DNA of 64,000 nucleotides from Pogonophryne albipinna (GCA_028583405.1 CM053244.1:4914299-4978298); one strand, 5' to 3'. Shown: positions 34,312 through 45,765, counted from the stretch's first letter. Numbers and translations: made by a program. Notes: a model not told the origin generated them from the sequence alone.

Positions 34312-35182
34312 ATGCCAACGAGGGTCTGTGTCCTGTATTGTGAGGGGAAATCTTCAATGCATGCCTTACCGAGGGCAGAACCACAACGAAGTCAGTGGTT
34401 GACATTTCTTGTTAACACTGTTCCTTCAGATGTTCGAGCCGGTATTGTACTGCGTGCACGGCAGTTCACGAAACAAACCTTTCAGCGATTCATGCCGGAT
34501 ATGCACAGCGTAGGGCAGAGTCCTGCACGGGTCTGATTTTCAAGATCCGCTCCCACTCACACCCGCGACGTGCAATACCGAACCCGCCCCGCTACCCGCA
34601 CATATTGCCAATTAGTTTCGCAACCCGACCCGTCAGCACAAGATCCGCAACCCGACCCGAACCCGCATATATATGAGCAGTGAAAACGTGCAATTATTAA
34701 CACACGCAGTTGCATATTTGTCTCAAAAAGCGTGGGATGATGGTTATTTTCTCCATCTAAGATGACACCAAAAGCCTCCCAGGAAGTGTTATTGAAAATG
34801 CTGTATTCTCCGCTAGAGAGCTTCAGCTCAGCCATTTCGAATGTGGCGCGCTCAGCAGCAGATTGATGCGCTGCAGAGGTTAGGATTATGCGCGGTCCCG
34901 CGGGGGAGAGGTCTGAGGATTTAAACATTAAACTAAATTATTATTATTTAAATATATTTATTATGCAACACCCGCGACCCGACCCGCATCATCTTTGTTT
35001 TACCCAGAACCGAACCCGGAAAAAGCGTTTGAAAAAATACCACCAGCGAATCACTTTTTTTGCAGGTCACCCGTCGGGTACCCGCGGGAACCCGACCCGA
35101 TGCAGGACTCTGGCGTAGGGCACAGAAGAACAATGCTGTTCCTACTTTGTTTGGACCAGCGGGAGATTCGGGTACACAACCT
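34312..35182 (+). pseudogene. THAP-type zinc-finger exon, split by a hAT
   Basis: An ATG at 34312 starts MPTRVCVLYCEG, followed by HALPRAEPQRSQWLTF and ARQFTKQTF. This is the C..C ... W ... H pattern of THAP DNA-binding domains found in transposases and derived host proteins. A one-base shift near 34480 is needed before GYAQ. The hAT at 34516-35112 then interrupts the exon. The exon resumes at 35113 with NNAVPTLFGPAGDSG and ends at a consensus donor (CCT|GTAAGC at 35183). Downstream, a further exon of a probable THAP/YqaJ-type gene is found at 36493-36624. Confidence 0.6.
34516..35112. mobile_element. Non-autonomous hAT, 597 bp
   Basis: Termini CAGAGTCCTGCA and TGCAGGACTCTG, 8-bp duplication GCGTAGGG at 34508-34515 and 35113-35120. 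The inner parts are rich in 'acccgacccg' words on both sides, extending the inverted repeat. It disrupts the THAP exon. Confidence 0.94.
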
Positions 35183-36192
35183 GTAAGCATTCATTGTTGT
35201 TTATGTATTTATGACAAGGTATCTACCACAACTGTTTAAATGGGTAAACGTTTGTCGGGCTGCTAAGCCATTGACACAGTGCTAACTAAGTTGCTAGCGT
35301 TTCCATATATAAACTCCTATGTCAGCTCTGCTGACAGAGATGCACTTTCTCTCTTGTTTATTTCTTTACCGCGAATCACCAAATTCAGGAGTCCTTCTGT
35401 GTCAGTAGCCAGGTTTCCGGGAGCAGGCCTTCTCACATACACATATACCACTGCAAATTGTTACCATTTTAATTTGACAACATTATATTGAGTTATTACG
35501 GTTTTATCTGAGTTATATTTCTGCCGATCGGAAGCAGATCTCTCCCTTCACTCAGCACTTCTTTGTTGAAAACTCTGTGTAATGATTGGGCTGGAACTTG
35601 TGTGTTGTTAACCCTTTGTGAACTGGGATACATATGCGCAAAAAAACAAACACAATTACAATTCGATATGAACTGAGGAGCCGCATGATATTGGGCAAAG
35701 AGCTGCATGCGGCTCGAGAGCCGCGGGTTGGCCACTCCTGAACTATGGCAAGGTTTACACAATAAACATTCAATTACTAAGGAAGAAATAAAAGGGCATA
35801 TAATAGTCTATTGACTTGACGAATATGTATGGTGTATATCTTGGCATATAATGTTGTGTGCTACTGTTGGTGTTTTCAGCTAGCTGGCTACATAATGTTG
35901 TAACTGTCAGCTAGGCTACCTTTCTAATTTCTTTGCAACAGGCGTTTTCCACTTCGGTAGGCATCATGGCGCAGTGTCCACAAGTGCACCTAAATAACAG
36001 TTGTAGGTACAGTTCGGTTAGTTAGCGGACAAACGTGTTACTGTGATGTGGATACATTATGCAGTTCTAACATCTGAAATGTAAGAGCGATACTAAATAA
36101 AAACGTTCCACTGTGAAACCGTCTGCTCTAGTCTAGTTTGGGACGGTGGATCGGGTCTATCACGTTGGTCTGTCTCAGTTTCTGTACCGACG
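35183..36192. other. Intron-like DNA with a lone hAT end
   Basis: At 35697-35740 the sequence agctgcatgcggctcgagag followed by ccgcgggttggccactcctg is a typical right end of a hAT element. No matching left end with the same target duplication was found. The remaining DNA shows nothing. Confidence 0.5.
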
Positions 36193-36900
36193 CCATAGAG
36201 AGGCGAAGTCCCTCCCCTTCCTCCATGGGACCTTATTTTGGAAAAATCATGTATTGAAGTCAATGGAGAGAGAAAGATTATCTTTTGATCCCGTTTGAAT
36301 TGTGCAACGAATTACACATATGATGTTTGTCAATTTAAAAGATAATTTTGCAAGTCAAAAAAATAACAATGTGTCGTAAAACTGTGAAGTAACACTTTCT
36401 TTGTGTGAAACCGCTCAATGAACTACATCTCCCATCTCGCACCACACACCCAGATGGCCGTCACGTTGGAACATTTCACTTCTTTCTTTCAGAATGAGGC
36501 GGAAAGTATTAAACGAGGTGAAAATCACTCCAAGTCTGGGCACGTTGAGAGCTGTGCACACACACAAGGGGAGTTAGTCGGTTCCGTGAGTGCCAGCATG
36601 CGGGACCGGCTTTACAAGGTTTCGGTGAGTAACACGTAACGTTAATGTACGCGACTCTGGGATTTGTAGTCTTTCTAGTTGCGTATTTTTCATAGTCTTA
36701 TATTTCAACAGTTTTACAACAAACTGACTTTTTTGACATGGAAATTATTTTTTAAGATTGACAAACATATGTGTAATTCGTGGCACAATTCAAACGGGAT
36801 CAAAAGATAAGTTTTCTCTCTCCATTGACTTCAATACATTATTTTTCAGAAATAAGGTCCCATGGACCGGAAGTAGATGGGCGTGACTTCGCCACTCTAT
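36193..36900. repeat. Foldback element with about 195-bp arms around an exon
   Basis: The arms 36193-36390 and 36708-36900 are inverted copies (ccatgggaccttatttt...aaaactgt versus acagttttac...aaggtcccatgg) of roughly 80-85% identity with small indels. The 317-bp loop contains a complete exon with its splice sites. No clear target duplication was found at the outer ends. Confidence 0.8.
36493..36624 (+). CDS. Internal exon with SWIM/YqaJ-gene-like sequence
   Basis: A strong polypyrimidine tract and acceptor (CTTTCTTTCAG, ending at 36492) and a consensus donor (GTGAGT at 36625) delimit 132 bp (44 codons, phase-neutral). The reading frame gives SIKRGENHSKSGHVESC, then GELVGSVSASMRDRLYKVS. The pattern (RGENHYKSGHVE ... 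G.V.ASM....Y.V) is that of the exon preceding the SWIM zinc finger in fish THAP/YqaJ-type transposon-derived genes, recalled from memory. It may form one gene with the THAP exon at 34312-35182. Neither start nor stop lies in the exon. Confidence 0.5.
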
Positions 36901-38690
36901 TGTAAAACTGATGTTCCGCTCAGAGCCGAAAAATGCACTGTGTTAGACATGGGCGGAGCCTCTTTGGTGGTGGACTCATCAGAACAGAGTGGCCGAGCTG
37001 ACCAATCGGAGCACACTGGGCCCACAGGGAGGGGGGGGGCAGGAGCTCCAACAAGCCGTGTAGGACAGAGAGTGAATACACATGCTATACAGAGATGCTG
37101 TATGAGAAACCAATGTGAGTTTGGAACATTGCACAATATAAATCTATTCTAGTAGACCTCAACAATGGAATTATGATCAGTGGAAATGGCCATGACACGG
37201 GACCTTTAAGTTTATAATAAGTTTTCTGATTAATCATGATTAATCACAAAATTAAAATACTAGTATTTACTTATATTTTGGGGGTGGAATACATGTGTGT
37301 GGTAATAAGTAAATGCATGATAAACTGGTAAGATAAATATTTTTGATACATTATTACATGTTTTTTGAAATATTGACATGAAGTCCAAACATTTCGGACA
37401 CTTAGCTTAAGCATCAACAGAGCTGCTGTGATTTCCCTCTGTATAATGTGTGCTACAAAGGGCATATTATCATAATGCCATCATTATTTGTTCCTACACT
37501 AGTGACCCTACTTGCTATCTCACACCTAAAGAACGAGTGCAGTTGCCATTAGTTACCGCTGCTTTCTTTGCCTTTTGACTGCCATGTGATTCCTGGTAAA
37601 CAATGCAGAAAACAATTTGGGACAGACTCAGTAATGCGATGAATTTGCAATAAAAATGTTTAATGCATTTGTTTTTGTAAACAGCATTGCTTTTTCATTT
37701 GTAATATGTTTATTTTTTATATTTGTCTGGAGTTAAATCTCGGCCACACAGCGAGAAACACAGGCCTGTTCTGCCTCTATTGCTCTACATCTGGTTAATA
37801 ATTTATTAAGAACACATTGATATGCTTGGCACTGCTGATACTTCATACATTTTCTCTACACTGCTAGGCCAAGGAGAGAGAGAAATGAAGGAAGATCTAT
37901 GCAATTATACAGTATCAGTGCTATATATAGGATCATTAGAAAATAAATGTCAATAGCACCATTATATTTCCCCTGACATTAGATCCTTGTTACATCACCC
38001 TGAGATCAATGATTAAAATACTTGTATTATACTTGGCAGTCCTTCAAATGGTTCTAAAATACACCAATTAGTTGAACTGAATATTTTTTTACAATTGTAT
38101 TCGAGGAAATTCTAATTATAGCTCAAACGTGATCAAACAAAGAACATACAGATGTAGCACTCCAGATAGGACTCCACCCAGCGGATTCCAACCAAAAACC
38201 CAGCGGATCCCAGTGGCTGGGAGATTAAAGACCTCCCACTATTTCCTGAGAGGGCGTTGCCAGATTTCCCCATTTGTTCAATATCAGGATTTAACCATGA
38301 GATGGCGCTTCATTCACAAATACACAAAGACAACTGGGTGTTATAGACCTTAGTCTGTTTGCAATGTTTACAACTCTGCAGTTGTGTTTGCTGAATAGCA
38401 TTTAAACACTTATTTGTTATGGTTTTCACAGGCTACTATAACGAAAAAACATCAATATTTTAGATCAAATAAAGTATATCTAATCTTATTATCTTAATTG
38501 TAATTCGATAATATATAGTCTTTATATATTAAATAATCATAATAATGGAAATGTTTACACTTCTTTATTTGTTATGCTTATACTTTTACCTTTACAATAG
38601 TTTGCTTTAATATGCAGTATATTTGTTGTAATATTGTTGGGGTGTTTTTACACAGTACAGTAGATCAAAGTAAATCAACTCATACATTAA
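36901..38690. other. Unassigned DNA
   Basis: 36901-37205 has features of another MITE (gggcggagcctctttggtgg ... atgacacgggacctttaag) without a proven second end. 37206-38690 is AT-rich with no recognisable gene. Confidence 0.45.
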
Positions 38691-38890
38691 GATAAGATAA
38701 GATGGACCTTTATTAATCCCCGTGGGGAAATTCATTAGTTCAAAGAGCAACAGGGTGAGAGTGAAAAACAGGACAGCACAGATTCACACAGATTAATAAA
38801 ATCAAAAATAAGATCAGCGATAAAAATAATAATAATGAGAAACTATGAAATAAGAAATGAATAAAATAATCATATCATATATTATATAAT
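38691..38890 (-). repeat. LINE/SINE 3' tail, inverse orientation
   Basis: Starts 'taagataagatggaccttta' and 'ttaatccccgtggggaaatt', a common fish retroposon end read from its tail. The same consensus occurs in + orientation at 43552-43597. Confidence 0.65.
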
Positions 38891-38904
38891 GTATTGTATT
38901 ATTA

Positions 38905-39265
38905 AAGGTGGGGTAGGTAAGTTTGAGAAACCGGCTCGAGTGCGCTAGAATTAGAAAATACACAGCCGGAGAACATCTGCCACTTCCTTACAGAGCCCCT
39001 CCTCCAACACACACAAACGCGCACATGACCAATGAGGGCACGAGATCAGTTTGTGCACAGATGGAAGGCTGACAGGCAGGTAGGCCATCCAGTTACTTTA
39101 GCCGGCTCAGATGATTGGTCGTGCTTTTTACAATGCTACGGCTTCCACAGATTTATTGTCAAAGCACTTCAGATATTCATTGCTATCGGGATGTTAAGAG
39201 CATTCCATGGAATATAACAAAAAGTGTATCTCGAGCCGGTTTCTCAAACTTACCTACCCCACCTT
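38905..39265. mobile_element. MITE with perfect 36-bp inverted termini
   Basis: 38905-38940 and 39230-39265 are perfect inverted repeats of 36 bp (AAGGTGGGGTAGGTAAGTTT, then the GAGAAACCGGCTCGAG part). There is no coding. It is the best-preserved of three copies in the window. The flanks do not show an unambiguous target duplication. Confidence 0.92.
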
Positions 39266-39461
39266 GAACATCCCGAAAAATATGTGTGTCCCGGGCATAG
39301 ACTGTATATATAAATGGACGTAGGGTCCGTGACGTCACCCATAGGATTCTGCAGAGTTGCGGAGAAGCCCTTAATAGGCGGAGTCGGCTACTAACGGCTC
39401 GACAGTGACGTCAGAGTCTAATCCCGCCTGCTCCAAATAAGGGTAAAGAGCCGAGGCGGGA
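39266..39461. other. Flank upstream of a hAT insertion
   Basis: Contains 'atagactgtatatataaa' (39298-39315), a dispersed fish repeat word also seen at 54276. The segment 39330-39469 is contiguous in origin with 40617 onward and may be promoter or first-exon sequence of the SGNH gene. Confidence 0.4.
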
Positions 39462-39469
39462 CAGGGCGG

Positions 39470-40341
39470 TAGTGATGGGAATTCCGATTCCCTTCGGGGA
39501 CACAAATCTTTTGATTCAGTTCACTTGAAAGATTCGTTCACTGATTCGTTCACCGGTTCGCGAACGACTTCTGGTGATTTGCACGTTCGCGAACGATTCG
39601 TCTTTGTACTTAATTCGTTCAGTGAGTCTTCACTACTGCCGAAGTCCGTACAAGAAGTTTGCTGGCGTAACATGTATGATATTAAAACACATTTTACACC
39701 TCACCTTGTTGCCCCATGAAATATGCTCTGGGAATAGGCTACATATTATTTAAGAAATATAATTGGCCATTGTTAAATCTCTCATAAATGTGTGCCTGAC
39801 TATACTTTCAAACCCATGCACGTACTATGTGGCCTAACTTAAATCCCAAAGCATTAAACTCCATTTGGCCGAGTTCAAAGTGAATAAAAAAATATATCCT
39901 CTACATCGGTGACGATTTATTCATATTCTATAGTATGTACCCATCTATGTTTACCTGTAGCTAGCGGCTAAGCTAGTGGGACGCTACGGAGCCCAGCTAT
40001 CCGCCCTCTGAAGCTTTTAGGGCCGACAGGGAGAGGAGAATGTCCCGCTAACGCTGTGTGTGTGTTTCACAATAGCGGGACGCTATGGAGCTCAGGTATC
40101 CGCCATCTGAAGCTTTTAGGGCCGACAGGGGGAGGAGAATACAACGCTGTGTGTATTTATCGCTAAGCTAGCGGCTAAGCTAGCTGGACGCTACGGAGCC
40201 CAGGTATCCACCATCTGAAGCTTTTAGGGCCGACAGGGGGAGGAGAATACAACGCTGTGTGTATTTATCGCTAAGCTAGCTGGACGCTACGGTTCCGGTA
40301 TCCGTCCTCTTTATTGCGGACAGGTTGAGGAGGATGTCCCG

Positions 40342-40383
<42 letters not shown>

Positions 40384-40608
40384 GGAGCTCAGGTGAGAGG
40401 GCTCTGATTACAGTACACTGTAGGAAACAGTTCTGAACTGTTTCCGCCAGTTCTTTAAGTTTGTCGTTCGCGAACAGCTTCTCTTTAGCTTTTGGCGGAA
40501 GGCGGCGACTCAAACAAACGAATCGTTTTGTGGGAGGAATCAGTTCATCTCGTTCACTTCAAAGATTCGTTCAAAAAGAACGAATCGTTCGCGAACGACC
40601 CATCACTA
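39470..40608. mobile_element. Non-autonomous hAT, 1139 bp
   Basis: Ends TAGTGATGGG and CCCATCACTA with an 8-bp duplication CAGGGCGG (39462-39469 and 40609-40616). Multiple 'ttcgcgaacgattcgtt' words lie in both subterminal parts. The centre holds a tandem repeat and a GT tract. Confidence 0.95.
39957..40386. repeat. About 105-bp tandem repeat and (GT)n inside the hAT
   Basis: Roughly four units built on gctagctggacgctacgga, then 'tatccgccatctgaagctt' and 'agggccgacagggggaggag', at about 39960, 40070, 40165 and 40270. They are followed by a (GT)n tract at 40346-40382. Units differ by short deletions. Confidence 0.8.
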
Positions 40609-40616
40609 CAGGGCGG

Positions 40617-41995
40617 GAGCTGCTGCCAACGAGCGTGGCGTTCCAGACCTAGCTCAAGCTAAGAAGCTCTCAGTATTAAGCCAGCAACCCAGCTTGTGGT
40701 CACTGCTCCTCGTTCCTGGCATATTCTGAAGGTAAGATACCCTGTAACTTTACAAAATGTGTCCTTTTGATTGAAATGTTCTTGAACCTACACTATACAA
40801 TTGTTTTTTAAGTGCTTCACCGTTTTTCAAATATAAATGTCATTTATAACTAAACTTTGTAAACTAGCAGAGATATGGCCAGATATGTTGCGTGAATTAG
40901 CCATAGACTGTGGCCTATATGTAAAGGAATTAGCGTATTGTGAATTAAACAAAGCTTTTCCCTATGATTTAACTGTTCTTGATATTACACTATACAAGTT
41001 TAAAAACGCTTCTCCATGATTCAAATATAAACAGTGTTATATGCATGGGCTAACAAATGCAAAATGTGCATATTTATACTTTTTGACCATTAATAGTATA
41101 TACATTTAATCCAACGTCACTGTTTCAACAACGCTGTGAGAGTATAAATAAAATATGACTGTAGAAAAAGAAAGGCGCTTTTATATTGATTAAACAATTT
41201 GTATTTCTTTCAGCATTAAGAAAAAAGAAGAAGGCAACCTCCTCCACGACCTGTAAGTTGATGGTCCTGGCTTACTTTACATGACTTCAGATGGTTGACA
41301 TTACACACAAACATACTATACATATATGTATATATCTATATACATATGTGCATAATTGTAGATAAACAGCACACAGTATATAAATATATATATAAACTGT
41401 GTGCTGTTAGTCTGTTTTTTGAGGTTTTGCTCTCTTGTTACTTTTAACCATACAGGTGTGATTTCATAGTTATTTTGTATGTTATTGTCAAAGGAACAAA
41501 ATGAGCAACCCTTTATACTTCATTTGATATTCCTCATTATCTGAAGCATTTGTTACTCTCATTTATTTTCCTCCCATAGTGACTGTATGGATAATCGGAG
41601 ACAGTTATGTCCGGCGTGGAGCCCAGAGAGCTACAGAGACCATCGGCAGCAACCTTGGCCTCGACCTGAGGGTGTGCTGGTTCGGTTGGGGTGGACTGCG
41701 CTGGAGAGGTGTCCTCCCGTTCTTTTCCCACTCCCTGCGAGGAAGAGCAGTCCCGGATGTCCTCCTCATCCACTGTGGCGGCAATGACTTGGGGGATGTG
41801 CCCAGTGTTCAGGTGCTGAACCAGATGAAGGTGGACCTGCACCAGCTTCACCATCGGCACCCTGGCATGAAGATCATGCTCTCCCAGATCAACCAACAAA
41901 AAAGAAATTACATTCATATTTTCACTTCTTGTGTCTACTGCTTACTGAAAATGTTAGCTATCACATCCAAATCTGACTATCAAATGAAGGGATAA
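40617..41995 (+). pseudogene. SGNH-hydrolase-like gene fragment, three exons
   Basis: Exon A (to 40731, donor GTAAGA), exon B (41214-41252, acceptor TTTCAG, donor GTAAGT) and exon C (41580 onward, acceptor CCCATAG) splice in one frame: EALRKKKKATSSTTL is followed by TVWIIGDSYVRRG. Exon C carries SGNH blocks: GDS (Ser nucleophile, about 41593), the Gly block WFGWGGLRW, and GGND (about 41787). It then runs through HPGMKIMLSQI. The His block (block V) is absent, since similarity stops at about 41900. In exon A a stop precedes the open part and no ATG is found, so the true start is unknown. Such domains occur in fish retroelement- and transposon-linked proteins. The esterase function is inferred from the family. 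Confidence 0.6.
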
Positions 41996-42286
41996 GCTAA
42001 CCATACAATACAGAAAACATTACACATTAAGGCTCAAATCTTTTCCCAAGCCGTAGCAGTCTGAAAAGAGTCCCAAGTTTAAACACACAACATCTTGACA
42101 ATGAATACTACGCCAGAGATGGGGACTCGAGTCTGTGACTCGGACTCGAGTCGCACTTAAGTCGCCACACAACAGAGACTTCAGACTTGACTTGGACCCT
42201 GCTCAAAAGACTTTGGACTCGACTTGGGACTCGTGTTTTGGGACTCGTGAAACAATCCATTGTGTTTTTCTATTTTTGGCGTATTA

Positions 42287-42581
42287 AAGGTGGGGTTGAT
42301 AAGTTTTGAGAAACCGGCTCGAGATCGCTTAGAATTAGAAAATACACAACCGGAGAAAATCTGCCACTTCCTCGTAGAGCCCCTCCTCCAACACACCACG
42401 AACGCGCACATGACCAATGAGGGCACGAGATAAGTTTGTGCCCCGATGGAAGGCTGACAGGCAGGCAGGCCGTCCAGTTACTTTTAGCCGGGCCGGCTAT
42501 CGGGATGTTTAAGAGCATTCCATGGAATATAACAAAAAGTGTATCTCGAGCCGGTTTTCTCAAAACTTACCTACCCCACCT
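42287..42581. mobile_element. MITE, GGTGGGGTAGGTAAG family, shortened copy
   Basis: Inverted ends around AAGGTGGGG and CCCCACCT with the inner GAAACCGGCTCGAG block, homologous to 38905-39265. About 65 bp are missing from the centre (after tagccggg). It is nested in the hAT at 42114. Confidence 0.88.
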
Positions 42582-42607
42582 ATAACATTAAACATCATGG
42601 TAACACC

Positions 42608-42793
42608 ATGGCGACCGGCGGCACACCTGCAGCTGTACCGCTTGTAATGAGGTTCAACTATAAAAACTTCGAACAAAACGCCGGCGGCACCAACAAAAGG
42701 AGCGCACACTGCAAAGTCTGCAATATTAAAATCAAGGATGCTGGTGCAACAACGTCAAATTTCATCAGGCACTTGAAAAACTCACCCGGAGAG
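42608..42793 (+). CDS. BED-type zinc finger exon of a hAT transposase
   Basis: The ATG at 42608 opens MATGGTPAAVPLVMRF. Then comes the BED pattern: aromatic region (NYKNFEQ), C..C (HCKVCNIKI) and H...H-like spacing in TTSNFIRHLKN. A donor GTCAGT follows GAG at 42793. BED domains bind DNA at hAT ends. The downstream catalytic exons are missing from this copy. No stop or shift inside the exon. Confidence 0.7.
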
Positions 42794-43549
42794 GTCAGTC
42801 ACATTAACGCATATGGACGGTTAGCAAACATGTTTAGCTCAGGCATCAAGCTATGTAATGTTTAACTTAGCTTGCTACTAGCTTTGTAACTGAATATTTG
42901 AAAAAGATGAGTGAATGTTTGCTTGTCACACTTGTTGCGTTGAGTGGCGTTGGACATCCAACTCTTGACATGACATAAAAAAGGTCGGTAACGTTCATCA
43001 TTACGTTCCGCTGCCACCATCTACTGGCTAACGTTAAACGTAGAAAAAATACATAGTTACATACATAAAATACATCTGTCTGTTTATAGGGCAGGTTACA
43101 GGTTTATTGTTGACCACGTAACGTTAATGTTACAGGTTTATCAGGTTACCATTACACTGGGTTTTGAGTGAGAGGATAGAGGAATATGTTTATTTATAGT
43201 AGACTTAAAAGATGTAATTAGAGACCCCAGTGTAATTAAACAATACGGTTGCAGAGGTCAAATTTTAACATTTTTGTCCACTGGCCAAATGGCTAGCCTA
43301 GTGAATGTTGAAAATTTTACCAGCCACTCAATAGATTGCCATTGTTATTTTTGGCTGGTGCGTGCAACATACAGAACCAGCCACTTGCATGATTTACCAG
43401 CATTTGGCTGGTAAATGGTGTTAATGGCAGATATCTCTTTTGGAACAGGTCATGTTTTAATATCACCAGTTCAGTGTATTTCAGATAATAATTGCAGCAA
43501 TAGTTTTTTAGTTGCAAATGGCACAGAACAAATGTTTACTTTTAACACA

Positions 43550-43600
43550 GTTTCCCTGCGGGGGATTAATAAAGTTTTTTCCTCATATTGCATTGCAATA
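43550..43600 (+). repeat. Retroposon 3' tail
   Basis: 'tttccctgcgggggattaat' followed by aaagttttttcc, the + strand version of the tail at 38691. Confidence 0.5.
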
Positions 43601-44589
43601 GCCTGTTTAAAGTGATCATATAACCAAACAAACTAATCAGTACTGATACTGTATGCTAATAGATATAGGAGTGATAATAATACAGTAAATGCTTTGAATT
43701 TCTTAGATATAGCTGTGCAGTATTCTTAACAGACTGGGATAGCAGCAGACCAATAGAAGGCTTATTACAACCAGAAGAGACATGAGACTTTTATTTTTTA
43801 GAGACTTGAGACTTGGACTTGGACTCGTGACCAAAGACTTGAGACTTGATCAAGTCTCCACCCCACAAAGACTTGAGACTTGACTTGGACTCGTGACCAA
43901 AGACTTGAGACTTGACTTGGACTTGCAAAAAAAGACTTGTGAACATCTCTGTACTACGCTGTCATTTATCAGTGACAATGCAAACAACAAGAAGGTCTCC
44001 CCTAATCCCATCTATTTTGGCATCAAATATGTCATAAGCAGTGGCGGCCGGCCCATAGGGGCGCCGCCCCACCTCTTCCCAAAAAAAAATATTTAAAAAA
44101 AATATATATTTTATATTTTTATTTTTAATGAAAAAGGTAAATATCATCCAATTGGTATCAGTAAAATGTATAATCTACAATAAAATCTCGTTTAAAATTG
44201 TGTTACGATGTCTAAAGTTACTGATAAGTCACATGTTTCCTGCCTGGCCTTGCCCATGGCATTAGTTTATCATTAAACGGAGCCCCCGAGCCAAACAGCA
44301 GCAACCAGCACGTTGCAAAAGTCCCAATAGTAAAACTGGTGCCGCCGAAACATAATTTCAGCCAATCAGCGCAGTCAAATATTTTGGTCACGAGGGCGCT
44401 CACGTTGGCGCCCACGTTGCTTACGTGCGTTGACGTGAGTTGTTTTTTAGACTCGTGAGTGACCAAGGTGACGCAGTATTTGGATGAGAATGGTGTGCAG
44501 GTGGAGTCGCCGGACCTCGGTCCGCACCCAATTCCGTGCAAGAGCTACTCTCCAATCCTTTGGAAAGGAGAAGTTTGGGAGATAAATTG

Positions 44590-44767
44590 ATACTTAAAGA
44601 CCTTGGACCGGACCAACCCGATTTGTATATATCGCAGCAAGCTCGTGAAAAAGACAAAACGTATCAATGAGGCTTCTCACCGTAGCTGGTACACCAGAAA
44701 GGCATGGCTAGCTGGATGCAAACAGGTAAATGCTATCTTTTGTTTCCCATGCTTGCTCTTCAAACAG
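44590..44767 (+). pseudogene. TTF-type zinc finger of a hAT transposase
   Basis: One frame gives DLGPDQPDLYISQQ. After a shift, the next gives SWYTRKAWLAGCKQVNAIFCFPCLLF, matching the TTF/zf-MYM-type N-terminal domain of ZMYM/SCAND-like hATs (W..R.WL.GC ... FCFPCLLF). The provirus interrupts it immediately after this motif. 53686 onward (PGTDTICSET) looks like its continuation. Confidence 0.7.
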
Positions 44768-45563
44768 TAAAGCAAACAGATATTGTTCTAAACTGTATTA
44801 AAGTAAACAGGTATTATCTTGAACTGTATTGAAGTGAACATGTATTATTTGGGACTGTTTTAAAGTAATCCTATATATATAACCCTTTTCACTTACACTC
44901 AATGACCCAGATACCCTGACACACACACTTACACCTCCTGTCTCCAGCACACACACATACACTCACTGACCCAGATATCAGCACACACACACACATACAC
45001 TTTCCCCCCCACCAGCACATGCACATGTTCTTATTCAAGGTTCTTCCTGGGGCCAGTAATAATCTCAAGCACCAATATATCTGTGTACAATGTTTGATAC
45101 CAATATCTGTGTACAATGTTTGATTGTTTTGGGAAAGAATAGTTTGTGTGAAATCTTCCCTGGGAAAGTAAAGGAGTGAAGTTAGGTGGAAGATAAAAAG
45201 TGATTCTGACCTTGACTAGTTCCGAGGCTCTCACGCTTCACTTAGGAGTAAAATGGGATGGAAGAGCCGACCCACATATCCGCCCCAAAAATGTCCATAT
45301 ATACTGTTGTTTATTCATGCAAAGGGCCCCCCTTGTTTCTGACTGGCTGGTCCCGATACCTGTATCGCACAGCAGTAGAGCTGGGAGCCCAGAGTACTCT
45401 GTAATTTGTATTGGTGTTTTTTACCATTAAAATCAGATTATTGTTATAACTTTTATGCCGGTGTTTTTGAACTCCTTCTCTTATTAATCTGACCAGGCTC
45501 ATCTAACGAACGGTGCGGAGCAGAGGTGGGCTTTAAGCCACCACTACTGTGTTTGCTTCAACA
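44768..45563 (+). repeat. 5' LTR, 796 bp
   Basis: Starts TAAAGCAAAC, ends TTCAACA. TATATATAA (44872-44880) is a TATA-like signal, and ATTAAA at about 45425 is a polyadenylation-type signal. A 26-bp direct duplication (caatatctgtgtacaatgttt) at about 45072-45123 separates this subfamily from the LTR at 27587. Confidence 0.93.
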
Positions 45564-45566
45564 ATC

Positions 45567-45584
45567 TGGTGACCCCGACGTGAT
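45567..45584 (+). promoter_or_regulatory. Primer-binding site, tRNA-Trp
   Basis: TGGTGACCCCGACGTGAT is complementary to the last 18 nt of vertebrate tRNA-Trp including CCA. It begins 3 nt after the LTR, as expected. The same 18 nt occur at 56673-56690. Confidence 0.93.
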
Positions 45585-45689
45585 GAGTGCTTGTCTCTAG
45601 AAGGACCACCGACAGCCAGCGGACGAATTTCTGTCCAGGGGAGGACACCCGGGACACCGTTGACAACTAAACCAGGACGTCCTACATAA

Positions 45690-45765
45690 TACAAAGGTAA
45701 AACAGATACCTGTTGATTACCAAAATCTGTGATTTGGCTTTGCTACAAAATTTTAGAGTTGTCAG
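45690..45765 (+). promoter_or_regulatory. Conserved leader segment with probable splice donor
   Basis: ACAAAG|GTAAAAC near 45695, then ACAAAATTTTAGAGTTGT near 45748, are shared with 56808-56870 (CCAAG|GTAAGC and the same 18-mer). The context suggests the major splice donor used for subgenomic (env) RNA. That use is inferred. Confidence 0.6.

Larger units (their letters stand above)
42114..43951 (+). mobile_element. hAT transposon with BED exon, 1838 bp
   Basis: Ends CAGAGATG and CATCTCTG, 8-bp duplication TACTACGC at 42106-42113 and 43952-43959. The subterminal parts consist of many 'gacttgagacttg' / 'gactcgagtc' words in inverse orientation. It carries a BED zinc-finger exon (42608-42793), and a MITE (42287-42581) has inserted in its 5' part. 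Catalytic exons are absent, so it is an internally deleted derivative. Confidence 0.94.

Noticed and set aside
35697..35740. Right partner of the hAT starting at 31338
   Set aside because: The end sequences differ (CAGAGGTGCCCAGTACG versus inverse CAGGAGTGGCCAACC) and no shared 8-bp duplication was found, so they were not joined into one element.
44872..44880. TATATATAA as a proven LTR promoter
   Set aside because: It lies only about 105 bp from the LTR start and AT runs are common here. Reported only as TATA-like.
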